64,000 bases of DNA from Endothia cerciana (taxonomy: Eukaryota; Ascomycota; Sordariomycetes; Diaporthales; Cryphonectriaceae). Below the pieces are notes generated by a model. That model worked only from the letters and a program-made list of their open reading frames with translations. It ran no database searches and was not told the DNA's origin. Positions 42,493 to 54,742 of this stretch are shown piece by piece; position 1 is the first letter of the stretch; every line of letters starts with the position of its first letter. Both the position numbers and the translations under genes were made by a program. The stretch spans positions 1 through 64,000 of the forward strand of contig JALRMH010000060.1 of the NCBI GenBank assembly GCA_026119935.1, given 5' to 3'.

Positions 42493-44342
42493 ATGCATGA
42501 GCGAAGAAAGATATTCTCAATTATTGTGGGGATACTATCCACCAAACAAGTATTGCAAATGGTGAAATACACACTTTTGTCATCCGAGTACAAATATATT
42601 ATGAAGTCCAACTCCCCATGTAGAACAACCACTAGGGGTCCAAGGCAATCCTGCAGTGTGCCTCGGGTCGAAAACCTCACCATCGTGATCTCCACAAGGA
42701 AAGCCGACCCTCTTGTCGTCACGCTTGCGTTGGGCGGGCTGTCGCCGTCCAATACCCACCTCCAGGCAAAAAGCGACAGCAACTTCACAGGCAGCGCTAC
42801 GGCAACTTGCCAGACGTTGTACAATGCCTACCCGGTTTTGACGCTGTTCTCAAATGGGACTGAGTACATGGCGCTGAATGGAGGTATTCACCTGCTTCTC
42901 TTGGTGCGTCCTGAAGCGGTCACGAGGCGGAACCTGGAGTACCACGAGCTGACCTCGAAAACTTGGTGCAGTCTACTTCACCGCAGCAGAATGGCTCGGT
43001 CCGGCCTGTATCTTTACCCCGACGAGTACCGAGCTGATGTCTTACGGCGTGAGGACACTCGCCGCGTCGGGAGTGACCTTTGCGTTCTAGGTGGAGGTGG
43101 AGGAAGCATGCCTATCGCAGGCTCGGCTAACATCAACTCATCGGGGATCTTGCTCTCGAGCTCTGGCCTGGACCAGCTCATCCTGTCCGAGGATGGCTCC
43201 ACTGTGTCAGTTGGCCCCGGCAACCACTGGACCGACGTGTATGACTACCTCGAGCCGAGTGGGAAGAGCGCCGCTCGTGGACGACTGGGTGTCGTGGGCG
43301 TGCAGGGCTATCTACTTGGAGGTGGCATCTCGTTCTTTGGAAACGAGTACGGCTGGGCCTCTGCCAACATTGCCGGCTTCGAATGCGTCCTAGCAGACGG
43401 CTCTATCCTCAATACCACAACGGACAACGAGTATTCGACCTCTTCTGGGCCCTCCGCGGCGGCGGTAACAACCTCGCGATCGTCACGAGCTTCGGAATCA
43501 AGACACTCGATGTTCCCGTTGTGACCGTCGGTCAGGTCGAATACACCGGTAGCGACATCCGCGACCAACACCTCCAGACGGTATACGATTTCACCCACAA
43601 CGGGATCCTCGACCAGAAAGCCCCCATGTTGCCAACGGTGTTGTGGTTACTGGCCGCGTACGGCTCGAACGACCTCGCCTACAGCGCGATGGTCTTCTAC
43701 AGCGCCAACGACAGCAATCCTGCCGCGCTGGCTAATTTCACTGGTGACGCGTCCACTAGCCTACGTGTGAACAGCAGCACTTTCTCTGCCCGCAGCATGG
43801 CGGACTGGAGTGTTGAGGTCGACACAGGGTTCAACGAGACGAAGGGGATGTTCTTCCGCTTTGCTGTCATTCCAATCCTTGCTGATCTGGACGCCATGGG
43901 GATCTTGTTTGACACATTCTTCAATAAATCTCAGGAGCTCATGTCGAATGTCACCTACGCAACAGCCACGACTGCCTTCACGCCCATCTCGAAGTCGTAT
44001 ATCGTCAATGATAGAGGCAATTCATCGGGAGACCCCTTCGGCATCGACGAGAGTTTGGCGCCGTATATCTGGGCGGAGCAGACATACGTGTACTACCTGG
44101 CCTCGGATACTGATTATATCGGCTCGGTGATGTCGCAGGTCAATGCTGCTCCTGACGAGGCGCTGCCGGAAGATAAGAAGACTCCGTTCACCTATATAAA
44201 TAATGCGGATAGCTGGCAGCCTGTATTCGAAACCTATGCGCCTGAGATCCTGCAGAGATTGAAGGAGATCATAAAGAAATATGATCCGGAGGCCCTGTTC
44301 ACAACGCAGGTGCCAGGTGGATTCAAATTGGCGGATGCTTGA
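42493..44342 (+). pseudogene. FAD-linked (BBE/VAO-type) oxidoreductase with two frameshifts
   Basis: Homology to secreted berberine-bridge-type oxidases begins at CQTLYNAYP (42808) and runs to the stop at 44342. An 88-bp intron (42884-42971, CTGAC branch, GTGCAG acceptor) joins NGTEYMALNG to VYFTAAEWLGPACIFTPTS. The frame then hits a TAG at 43088-43090 in the FAD-binding loop. Dropping to the next frame restores GGGGSMPIAGSANINSSG through FFGNEYGWASANIAGFECV. At 43436-43438 a second one-base loss shifts again to DLFWALRGGGNNLAIVTSF and the substrate domain. The His of the usual RGGGHMPIAG flavin-attachment motif is replaced by Ser. No convincing signal peptide precedes the domain; 42493 is simply the leftmost in-frame ATG. 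It is either a decaying gene or a gene with two sequencing deletions; the missing His and signal peptide favour decay. Confidence 0.82.
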
Positions 44343-44772
44343 GGCGGTCGTTGAGTCTCGAACTTTTCGTATGGACCACACTGAACATCTAGATTCGGCG
44401 AAACGTACCGTTAATAAGAATAAAATAAAATAAAATAACTGGTGTATCGCGTGTCGTGGGTGTTAAGACTTCTACAGTTGCATGTGACTGCTGAAACGCA
44501 AGGCTCCCGTCCCCACTGAAGAAGCTACTAGCCGCGCTTTTAGCAGGTGAAAGCACTGATCAGCAGCTGAGCTGAACTCAACAGACTTACTGCAGGGGTC
44601 GCCCCTCGGCCGAGGCGGACCTCAGGGTTCTCACGCACGATCACTCAAAGCCGCCGTTCCTCCCTTGGCGACCCAACCGTCTTTCTTAACCGCTTTTGCT
44701 CCTCTGTACCGCAAACGCCGCGTTCCTGGACAGGAAGATAAAGCGGCCAGCCTTCGCTGGCCCGTCATCAGA
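44343..44772. other. 3' flank of the oxidoreductase relic and TFB5 promoter
   Basis: Contains a tandem TAAAA/AATAA tract (44411-44438) that may serve as a 3'-end processing signal. Otherwise nothing. Confidence 0.5.
44411..44438 (+). terminator. Tandem AATAAA-like tract, possible polyadenylation region
   Basis: Four overlapping ATAAAA units 70-95 bases after the stop of the oxidoreductase relic. Consistent with a fungal A-rich positioning element; inference only. Confidence 0.4.
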
Positions 44773-45084
44773 ATGCCACGAGCCATCAGAGGTCAGCAGC
44801 ACCCCTCTACTTCAAGCTGGTCCCCTGCGGCGAGTCTCTCGTGTGCGAACCAGACAAGCCTAACGATACACTTTGCGCACCCAGGTGTCCTCGTCCAGTG
44901 TGACGCGTCCATCAAGTCTATCATCGTCAGCATCGACAACGAGTGCAACAACGAGTTCGTTATCGAGGTCCTGGATGATCAGAACATCGTAGTCAAGGAG
45001 ACAATGGTCCAAAGGCTCAAGGAGCTGCTCGAGGACAGGCTGAAGAACACCACGCAGCGCGACGACGTGGATGATTCCGACTGA
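44773..45084 (+). CDS. TFB5: TFIIH subunit Tfb5 (GTF2H5/p8)
   Basis: Tfb5 stabilises the p52/Tfb2-XPB module of TFIIH in transcription initiation and nucleotide-excision repair. Exons: 44773-44791 (19 bases) and 44885-45084, giving 72 residues, the normal size. The spliced product begins MPRAIRGVLVQCDASIKSII and continues VIEVLDDQNIVVKETMVQRL, both family hallmarks. The C-terminus is acidic (DDVDDSD). The intron (93 bp) has an atypical GTCAGC donor but a good CTAAC branch point and CAG acceptor. An unspliced frame through the intron also exists but lacks homology, so the spliced form is preferred. The gene is convergent with the hydratase gene (254 bp apart). Confidence 0.93.
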   Translation: MPRAIRGQQHPSTSSWSPAASLSCANQTSLTIHFAHPGVLVQCDASIKSIIVSIDNECNNEFVIEVLDDQNIVVKETMVQRLKELLEDRLKNTTQRDDVDDSD

Positions 45085-45338
45085 AGGGCTCGAGCCCGTC
45101 TTTAGTACACCGATTCGACACACGGAGTCGGTGAAATTCTGCGAGCAAATTCTACTACGTGATGAGGACAACACCATCCCTCCGTCCATTGCCGGATCGA
45201 ACGCCCAGCGGCGGCTACGAGCACAAGGGATAATAGGATCACAAGCATGAGATCACAAGGTCCGAGCAGGAGAGGATGACCGCGGAGGTCAGGGCTGTCA
45301 CTGTGCCCTCGGATGCAATATCATGCAATGGTCTATGC

Positions 45339-46335
45339 CTAGAGCTTCTCGAAGGTCGGCTTCCTCTTCTGGATGCCAGACAGCAGCGCCGCCGAGACAT
45401 CATCCGACTGCAGCATGGCAGAGTTCCATATGGAGGTGTATCGCAGACCTATGGTTGGGGCGGTCAGCAAAGCTACATCAAGTAGGAAGGACACAGGACG
45501 AAGAACCTACTCCCCTCAACGCTGTGATCCCTCGCGTGGTTCAAGAGCTCCTTCGTGCCCTGGACTGCCACAGGACTCTTGCTCGCAATGAAGTCTGCCA
45601 TCTTCAGGCCGGCCTCGACAGCCTTTGCCTTGCTCTCGTGGACCTGGCTGACGAAGCCCACTGTCGAAGCCTCCTCCGCGTCGAAGAAGCGCGCGGACAG
45701 GCACACGTCCTTGACCCAGCTGAAACTTCCTACGCACTTAGGCAGCCGACTAAGCGTGCCAATGTCCGCGGCGAGGCCGATGTCGACTTCCTTTACGGCG
45801 AATTTCGCGTCAGCTGCGCATATCCGCACGTCGCAGCAGGTGGAGAGGTCGATCGCCAGGCCAATTGATATGCCATGGAGAACACAGATGACGGCTGCTC
45901 CAACGTCAGCTTCATGTCTGTCCGCTTGTGCTTTGCTATATCCGTATGAAGCCACCTACGCTTCTCGCACTTGTCCACGGCCGAGATACACTCCTGGAAC
46001 TCGACCAGATCCCTCCTCCTGATCGTTGTCTCCCTGGCGACATCCATCTTGCCACCGCTCCCGCTCCCGCTACCCTGCAGCGTGGCCTCATTGCTGGCCG
46101 CGGCCTGGACGTCCAGCCCCGCAGTGAACGCCCGGTCTCCGGCTCCCGACAGCACGACGGCGCGCACGTCTGGGTCGACGGAGAGCTGCCGGAAGATGTC
46201 GCGCAGCTCGAGCCACATTGCGCGCAGGAAGGCGTTGAGCTTGGCGGGACGGTTGATCTCGACGTGGACTACATACTGAGACGGGGAGGTTATCAGGAAG
46301 TACGTGTATCTGCTGTAGGCGGAGACGGGGCCCAT
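45339..46335 (-). CDS. Enoyl-CoA hydratase/isomerase, dienoyl-CoA isomerase type
   Basis: Crotonase-fold enzyme, closest to delta(3,5)-delta(2,4)-dienoyl-CoA isomerases of fatty-acid beta-oxidation. Exons (minus): 46335-45960, 45894-45511, 45448-45339 (289 residues). The start MGPVSAYSRYTYFLI leads to VVHVEINRPAKLNAF and SGAGDRAFTAGLDVQAA (oxyanion-hole loop 1). After intron 1 comes KPVICVLHGISIGLAIDLS (oxyanion loop 2), with the acidic catalytic candidates in VKEVDIGLAADIGTLSRLP. The C-terminus is KRKPTFEKL. EKL is a weak variant of the peroxisomal PTS1 (usual S/A/C-K-L), so peroxisomal import is plausible but not certain. Introns are 65 and 62 bp. The exon 2/3 junction inserts a Ser in EGSLRYTS and is the least certain point. 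Confidence 0.9.
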
Positions 46336-49161
46336 AGTTGTTGTCGTCGGTGCCGGTATGGTGAAGCCGGTGACTAAGAGCCACGGAGTATATTAGAGAA
46401 GCCTTGCTAATTAAGCTTCGGGAAGGGGCCCGGCCGGAACGACAAGGCTGTTTGGAACTTGGGGAGGATGAGTTCGTTGGTGAGATCGCAAATGTTTAAG
46501 CTTTGTGTGGGAGAAGGGAGTTCCCAAGGGCCGTGACCTGGCGGTCTGGTGGTTGTTTGGGATATTGGATCTCTGAAGACTTGTCAGAAGTGCGGCTAGG
46601 GGAATTGCCGAGGCACAGCATCCAGGGCGTAGAGCGTGTCCATCCCCACCCGCCGCGTCCGCGCCGGGCCCGGGATGGCAGTCGAACATCGCCCTCGACT
46701 CGTCTCTCTACGAACTCTTCTAATTCTTGTACGACGTGTTTGTAACCCGCTCGCCAATCGTGGAGTCTTCAAAACAGCGGGGCGATCGTGACGGCCCAGG
46801 CTGGACTCGCACATAAACATAGCGAGCCTGCCACGACACAACAGTTGATGGATAAATGGGAAGCCGTGCACCAGATAGATTCCCAGGTGATTTCCCGCAG
46901 CCAACCACAGCAGCCAGGGCGCATAAGACCCTCGAATCAAACCACGAGCCGTTGAGGCCGGGGCTGATGTGATGTGTGTGGCGCGTACGGGGGTACTACA
47001 TATCCATCTACTGTGGGATATGCCTTCAATGTCGTACGGAGTTTCAGCATTGCATCTCAGATGATCAGTCATGGGTAGAGTCGTCCACGTGTGCGACGCA
47101 AAGGCGCCCCCTCCCTTCTTCCCCATGAGGTCGTGATGGGCTGACATTCCTGCCTGCTCGCCGGGCGCCGGCCAGCTTGCCCTCCATCGTTATTCCTTCC
47201 ACTAGTGGACGTGGTCGGGTTCGGGGGTTCAGGAGGGTTGACCCCTACTACTACTACTACTATGTATGTATTTATGGTACCTTGCCCTGCCAGCAATGCA
47301 ATCCCATACCAAGTATACTATGCCCACCAATGCCGCGAACCCTGTTTGAACGTCTGACAGCCTGAGTCCTCGCCTGATCGCCTGATCGCCTGCCCGCCTG
47401 CCCGCCTGCCCGCCTGCCCGCCGTGATCTTCTGCGTGTCTATGACCCGTCGTCATGGTGTCTGACAGCCAGCTGGTGCGACCAGTGACTGACTGAGTCTC
47501 GTGCTCGGTACAAGCACCAGCCACCTGCAGTAACCTCGCTCATCAGCTGGCCCTGGGTGGAGGGGGGCCTGGCCGGGCCCAATCTTGGGGCCCTACGAGA
47601 CCCCCAGGACAGGCCGCCCGGCACAAGGCACCAAGGGCACCCAGGGCCGTCCTGGCGTGTCTGGCAGTCAGCAATCGAATCTCTGGGCCTCTCACCTGCA
47701 TGCGGGACGGCGCCATCCAGATTCCACCATCCGCTTCCTCCGCCGGCGTGCATGCGACCGACAGCAGCGCTACTCCTTACGGAAATGGACATCACGCGCA
47801 TTACCACATGCAGCACGATACCTTGCACGCTGACGGCCCTTGTACATGATAGTACCGAAGCGTTGATAAGACCAGCCCACTGGATGGATACTGCCGACTA
47901 CTCGTCCCGCCCCGACAGAGCTGTCCTTCCGTACGACCCCAATCTATAATTTGCCATTGCCACACTGTCCCTTCGGCCGTGGCTTTGGGCTAGTCTGGCT
48001 TGGCTGATGATCCATCCCGCTGAGCGCTGAGCTCTTACGTACCGCGAGCCGACCCACGCGTCTATCATTTGCTGTCCCAGGGACCTTTATACGACTCAGC
48101 CGTTCTTCGAAGGAAGAACCAAGAAGGGGGGAAGGAAAAAAAAAAAAGGAAAAAAGGAAAAAATTTCTCCTGCCCTCGAGAACGTTTGTCCCGAGTACTG
48201 CGACACCAAGAAAAACCCTGCAAGCTTCTGCTTTGACATCTGGCTCCACGTGTCACGACTGGAAGGTGAAGAGGGACAAAACTTGGGCGACTTGAGGACC
48301 TTCACAAATATTTACCTTCGGTATCCGTAACCCAGACTCACAGACCATCGAGGACCACTTCACTACTGCACGCTTCACCAGGGATCCGGGAAGGTCTCCA
48401 CAGCCTTCTATCACCAGCGGGAGAGGACCTCCTGGAAGCGGAAGGGTAGTGGGACATCGCATCAGCAGCCGGCCCCATCAGATTCAGCATCAGGAACTGG
48501 ACCAAGGCGGCACCTCGAAGGGCGGCAATCTTTTCATTGCCTACTCCGTCTCAGCCCCCCATCGTCAATTTGCGACGGCTCCAGTCCCGGAGCCTTACGC
48601 GGGAAGCCTCTTAAACCTGAGACTCTGTCCCGAGTCTCTCACCTCGTGCCCCCCCAAGCGCTGACCTCGACTGGGCCCGAGCATCTCATCTCGATCACAA
48701 TCTCGTTCCACTCTCGGCGACGTTACCGTCCAACCCGGGTGCCAGTGCTCGTGCCTCATCCTTGGCGCTGCAGGGACTGACGATTCGACCGACCCCCACC
48801 GGACATTTCTCACTCTTTAGGCCTTGGGAGCCGTCGACTAAGGACTGCAACCCAGGCCGTACCGATTGCACCACGCAACACATCGACTAACTATTGCTCC
48901 TCCTCATCGCCCGCCCCCATCCAGCCGTCACGTCGGTTGCTTTCCTCCAACCAGCATTACGACCGCAGCCTCCGCTCCGTCCCATCTCCCAACGATCAAT
49001 CGCCATCGCCATCTCTATGTCTTGCCGCCACTGACGCTCCGGTCTCTCCGCGGTCCACCCCTCTCCCGGTCCGGCCCTCTGCTTATCGACATTTCGAACC
49101 GGAGCGACGTGAGTGCGCTGAACGGGTGCAAGACGCATCGTCGAGATCACGACGCGGCAAG
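46336..49161. other. 2.8-kb intergenic region upstream of the BOI-like gene
   Basis: No gene is supported between the hydratase start and the BOI-like start. It contains a GCCTGCCC minisatellite (47371-47422), an A/G-rich tract (48124-48166) and a pyrimidine-rich stretch (48890-49100) that is probably the 5' leader of the next gene. Confidence 0.45.
47371..47422. repeat. Octamer minisatellite (cgcctgat)2-(cgcctgcc)4
   Basis: Two cctgatcg units followed by four or five gcctgccc units in tandem, in intergenic DNA. Confidence 0.9.
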
Positions 49162-52100
49162 ATGGCAGCTCCGGGAGCAGCGAGGCCCGAGGTGGGCGAC
49201 ATCCTGTTGGTCATCCGTAAGTTACCAGTCCCGATCGCAATTGCACGATTCCACTTGGTGAGATGAGCTGTGGGTTTCGGCCCTGGGGACCCCTAATGCC
49301 AGTCAGGCATTGGCCGCGTTGCCCTCCATCCTCATCAGGTCCTCCTCTCGCCAGGGCGGACGGTCAGGACTCGGCTTGCCGAGCTGATCTGGCCTCGCCC
49401 CATCCACGGCAGGGCGGCGCGCGTGTGCTCGACTGCCGAAATTCGACACCCTCAAACGATATTCCGGTGGCTGACCTTGTCTGTGCAATCCTCAAATAGA
49501 TGACTTCACTGCCCGAAGTTCCGACGAATTGACCCTGGCAAAGGGGGACCGAGTCGAATTGATTGAAAGGGACGATGAGTTTGGCGACGGCTGGTTTTTG
49601 GGGAAACATCTGATCAACGGGAACAGCGGTCTCTTTCCAGAAGGTAGGTCCAGCTCCTTCCTTCTCTCGACGGGAGGGCCACCAAGTTCAAGAGAGCTCG
49701 AGTCGCCCGGCTAGCCCCTTGAGCTTCGAACTCCTGACTGGGAACCTTTGACGACCAAGCCTTGCGTCGCCAAAGGCCCAATCTCTACTGCCCCACGTCC
49801 TTGCCCTGCTACCTACCACTGACCTTAGAATCACCACAGTCTATACTCGCCCTGCCCCTAAGGGCGCTGCCACCGCGGCTATTCCGAAATCACCTGCCAA
49901 AGGCCCCAAACCACAAGCCGCCCCTCCGACACAACCTACACCCACAGCGGTCGCGTCCGAGCAAGCGCACCCTTCGTCGTTACCAGCCCAGCCAAGCCCA
50001 ACCCCGCCGCCGTTGATATCTGCTAGCGTCCCCAACGTTGCGGCAACAATCAACTCCCAGGCCTCTTCTGGGATTGGGCATCCTGTCCTTCACGAGACAC
50101 TGAACGTTATCGACGAACATATCGATGACCTGCGTTTGGGTCCGGGCAATGGCAGTTCGCGGACCATCAACGACTCTGGGAGCGAATACAGTTCACACAT
50201 AGGCCACAGGTTATCGTATATTCAGGGCGAGGAGACGGACGAAGAGGAGGAGAGTGCCCACTCTCGTCTTGAGGTGGAATCCTGGAACGCCGACCAGGTT
50301 GCCGAGTACCTCTTCACATCGGGCGTCGAGAAACACCACTGCGAAGTCTTCCGAGACCAGGAGATTTCTGGAGAGGTGCTTTTGGGTATGGACCAAACGT
50401 CACTCTTCATCAAGGCCTTCGATCTCGGCTCTGTCGGGAGGCGTCTGAAGACCTGGCAAAAGATCAAGGCTCTACAGGACGAAGTTAACGGGCTCGGTGG
50501 TCCTCGGAGAGCGACCCAAACATACGGCAGTGAAGCGGGGTCTGACGGCGGGAGGAGAACAAGGAGTAGGAACAACACGGTCACTGGCTCTATTGGCTCT
50601 ATCAGCAAGCTGCCGCCTATTGACGACAGGCCTCTGTCACAGCAGAAACGCCGGTCCATCGCATCCACGCCTAAGCTCGAGCCTGCTGCACTTCCGGGGT
50701 CTCCAGCGTCACAGAGAATACTGGACAGCCCGACAAGGCCAAATCACGAGAAGCGACCGTCCGCTGCGTCTGTTCGCGACCTTCATCATTCTAGGAGACA
50801 TTCGTCCACCGAGTTCCGGCTTACCGGCACAACGATCGGAAATGTTGCCAGCTCTACCCCGAAGCTGATCTCTAGTGGAACCTTCCCCCAGGCAGAGCAG
50901 GCTCACAAGAAGCAGCCATCCTTCGACCGAAATTGGACGCTTGGGAGTGCCTCGGCCTTGGCCAGACCTGCATCTGGCTCAAGGCCGCTTTCTGGCACTG
51001 GCTTTCTATCCCCCGACCCCGAGCTGCAGGACTCCGCTGTCGATCTCGACCGCGGCTACTTCTCCAGCGCGGAGGGCGGGAAGCCTCGAAACTTGCTGAA
51101 GAAGCGTGATAGTGTGGCATCACAAAATTACAACACGAGCTACACAGAAGAGCAGAGGGTGAGGAGCGCAACTGCCATGGCGCGCCACTCGAGGTTTGGC
51201 AGCTTCGGCTCGGCTCGTGGGGAGCCATTGTCGTCTGCGGCGCAGAAGTACTACGGCGTGGCGGCTGCCGGAAACCATAGGAGGACCCTGTCGACAAACA
51301 CGACTGAGTCGCTGCGCCCTGTGCCACCAAGCAAAGACCCGCCGCCGACCGTCACGAAACTTGACAACACCTCTGCCGACAATCTGACGGTGTCGCCCTT
51401 GACACCAGTCTCACCAGGGAAGGGACAGGGCGTGGATTTCAAAAGCCCTTTCAAGGTCCCCGGGTTGAGGGCCATATCTGACGCAGTCACTGGCCAGGAG
51501 CGAGCCAAGATCACGCCAGCTCTGGACTCACCTCTCAGAGATTCCCCGCTGCAGTCCCCCTCCAGGACTGGGTCCAGCACCCCTAGTGTTGGTCCCAGCT
51601 TCGAGATGGATTCGCCTGACGCCACCAAGAGCCCTAGTACGATGGCCACTGTGGCAAGCAAGGGTAGCAGGAAGAAATCCAAGAAGGATACCAGTGCGTA
51701 CACACGTGGACTGTTGAAGGTGTCTCCACGCGAGGCGATGGTGGATGCCGACTACAGCGGCTGGATGAAAAAGAAGAGTAACACACTTATGACGACATGG
51801 AAGCCACGACTTTTCATTCTCAAGGGCAGGCGGCTAGCCTATTATTATTCGGAGGATGATGAGCAGGAGAAGGGTCTCATCGACATCTCATTCCACAGAG
51901 TGCTTCCGGCGGACAATGAACGATTGACCGGCCTCCACGCGACACTCACCGGCGCGGGAAGCACCCCTACAATACCGGCTAACACCACCGTATCGACGCT
52001 TGCTGATGCTCAGGCCAGCATCGACATCAGTTCCACACCCGACTCCATCTTCATCTTCAAGCTTGTGCCTCCTCGAGCTGGTCTCTCGCGAGCCGTCAAC

Positions 52101-52493
52101 TTCACGAAGCCGACTGTTCATTACTTTGCCGTCCCGAACATCAAACAGGGTAGGCTGTGGATGGCGGCTCTGATGAAAGCGACTATTGATCGCGACGATT
52201 CGCAGCCCATCGTTACAAGCTACCAGCAGAAGACCATCTCACTTCAAAAGGCCCGCCAGATGCGTCACAGGCCTCCGGCGCTGATGAACCTCGACGAAAA
52301 GGTGGAAGGCGATGAGGAAACGAAGGCCGGTAGCAAAGAGACGAACGGTGGCGGCCTGGGCATCTATGACGGCACCGGCGAGGATAGCGCCGCCTCTGGA
52401 CTTGAGAAGCTCGGCCTCTCCAGGGTCGGGAGCGAGAGAAGCAAGCAATTTGAAAATGGCGAGACCCCAGCGAACCTGCCAATGAGTGCCTAG
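49162..52493 (+). CDS. BOI2: SH3-SAM-PH polarity scaffold, Boi1/Boi2 (Pob1) type
   Basis: Boi/Pob1 proteins bind Cdc42-GTP, phospholipids and exocyst at growth sites. Exons: 49162-49216, 49500-49643, 49840-52493 (950 residues). The SH3 domain spans introns 1 and 2 at about residues 11-67 (HDFTARSSDELTLAKGDRVE, then DGWFLGKHLINGNSGLFPE). A Pro-rich linker follows. The SAM domain (residues ~153-220) starts VESWNADQVAEYLFTSGVEK. The middle is long and disordered with many SP and RRxS sites. The PH domain is at about residues 693-835: DYSGWMKKKSNTLMTTWKPR, LAYYYSEDDEQEKGLID and late VHYFAVPNIKQGRLWMAALM. Domain order and length match fungal Boi proteins. Intron 1 is long (283 bp), intron 2 is 196 bp, and both junctions are in phase 1. 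Confidence 0.94.
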
Positions 52494-54742
52494 TGGGAGC
52501 GGTGACAGCGCTAGCAACCCTGTTCCAAGTCGAATGGTGGGTGGATGTGGAAATGGGACTAGCCAGACGAGACGGCAATCTCTCCTGCTTGGAGCATCAA
52601 AAACCTGCCATAAAATTTCCTTGACGTATCGAAACCCGAATACCCCTTTCCTACACAGACTACTGGTAATGGATGCTTCATATACCCCCTTCATTAATTT
52701 TGATTCACTTACATACTTCTTTTCCGTGTTGCCACCCCAACACAGACATGTGCAACAAGGACAATTGGGAACCAGAAAGCTTGAGGGCATCGTCACCGCT
52801 AGTGAGGGGAAGAGAGATGGACTTTTGCTCGTTGGCTGTGACATCCAGGTGGACGCGCGACCACGCGGAATCTGCTTGGTTCCTGAGCGGCTGTTGGAGC
52901 TATACGATGAGGTGCGGGCCCAGGAGTGGCATCGTGGTCTTTTGGAATGACTATCCGAGATTGGTCGAGCGCGGGCGACGGAGGGGGCCGAGCGGGTGGT
53001 TGGTATCTACAGCGGTAGGGGGTAGAAGATAGTGTCTTGATGAAAAGCTTCTGACGCTGGAATCTGGTTTGTGTTATGGATAACGTCTTGTGATGTTTGG
53101 GATTGAAGTGCTGGCAGGACCGTGTTCCTGTGTCCACGCGGCAAGTACGTGCCTTGCGTTTTCATGACCTGACCCAACGCCCACTCCAGCCCCCCCCTCC
53201 CCTCTCTCCCAAGAACAAGTGCTAAAGGGCGAAGGAAAATCCCGGTGCGGTTCACAGATCCCCACCCGGTATGGCTGCCCATGAAATTGGTGGTCGGGCG
53301 GATTGAGGATCACGGTGGGCGCAGCGGGCTCGTCCCTGTAGATTCAGGTTGTAAGGGCAGTTTCAAAACGCCTCGAACAAGCCTCGTAGTAAGTAAAAGT
53401 ATGCGCAGCCTGAAGGCTGAGCCCAATGCGCCACCTGATGAGTAGGTAGCACGAAGAGGAACACAGCCAGACAACAACACCTCAGAAATCGGCCGCACGA
53501 CGTCTCTTTGGGGCCGGGGCCGAATGAATGTATACGGGCACTTTTGTGCTACTGCTGTGCTTCCAGGTGGTCGCCGTTGTTGTTCTAGCAAAGTTCAACG
53601 ATCAGGACCAGACCCCGTGGCCATACGGAGATGCGCTCAATCTGAGCACCCTTACTGCCATGCGCGCGACAGTTTCAAGTCAATACTGATGGCAATGCTG
53701 GGGAGGGAGCTGGGAGTCATCTGCTGATACTTAAGATTCAGACGTGATGGTTTTGGGACAGCTGAAGTGGCATCGGTTTCAGAGCCCAAGGCATCTATAC
53801 TATATACGCATGGTTAATGAGGCCTGTCGTGGGCCATTGGGCTCTACGAAGTTCCTGTTTCAGTGCCTAGCATGTAGACTCTAAACAATCATTCTCAGTT
53901 ACTCAACAGCTTCTGACTGACAACTCTTGTGCATAGAAAGAGGGCCCAGGCTTGGGGAGGGGCGCCTCAAGCAGTTGAAGTACTAAACGAATACATCGTT
54001 GTGATTACCGATGAGATTCGAGAGGAATTGTGCGTCCATCTAACCCTTTCTGCTCCGATGTGTCATTGCCACATTTCGAAAGAAATTCCAAATCGCTAAG
54101 ATGTTGGTGGTAATTAGTTATCCTGCGAGGAACAGAACCAACATTTCCCCCACCGTCTCCTTATACTTTCGTATGTGTGCCGTATGACATTTCCAGCCAC
54201 AACATGCTGTTCTAAGGGGAAGCTGCCCATCGAACTATCAAGCACAGCCTTTCGAGACCACTTATATGAGTGTCATCTATTTCTCCATAAAGGTTTCCGC
54301 TTTCTTAAACTTTGCAGTATCTACTACTCGATGTACCATTTTCCATATCGACAAACGAATGTGTGTCTGGGCTATGCTGCTCTGAGCCCCCCCCCCCCCC
54401 AACTAAAGACCACCTTCTGTGCCCGCCGGGGTAGTGTGGTACACTCTCCTCTTCGCGTGTCATGTACGAGCTTTACGCGGATACGTCTGGGCGAATTTGA
54501 GAATGTTTGCAGTGCAAATATCATCATGAGATCACCAGTCTTAGTCTATTGGACACTCAAGGCTCCATAATGCACAGTACAGAGCTGTGCCGGGTTCTCC
54601 ATCTCACCGAGCTGCCGAGGTACGTCACACGAATAAATCAATCTCCATCCTCGAACTCCGTACTCGAACTCCGTACTCGAACTCCATACTCTGCCAACCT
54701 CACAATCTGCACCCTCCAACGCATTCCAACCATTGCTGGACC
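52494..54742. other. 2.2-kb intergenic region
   Basis: 3' flank of the BOI-like gene, then DNA with short unconvincing frames. A run of about 12 C lies at 54389-54400, and a short tandem repeat just before the next gene. Base composition becomes more AT-rich after ~53.7 kb. Confidence 0.45.
54649..54692 (+). repeat. 13-bp tandem repeat (tcgaactccgtac) in a promoter
   Basis: Three near-identical copies of tcgaactccgtac (the last with one change) end about 50 bases before the start codon of the SnoaL-like gene. They could be factor-binding repeats or a replication-slippage minisatellite. Confidence 0.8.

Noticed and set aside
42231..42824. Minus-strand 197-residue frame opposite the oxidoreductase relic, with a hydrophobic start
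   Set aside because: It overlaps the relic antisense and has no recognised homology; the apparent leader is a shadow of the sense sequence.
44665..45084. Unspliced 139-residue frame covering TFB5
   Set aside because: Residues before the intron acceptor have no homology; the spliced 72-residue product matches Tfb5 end to end.
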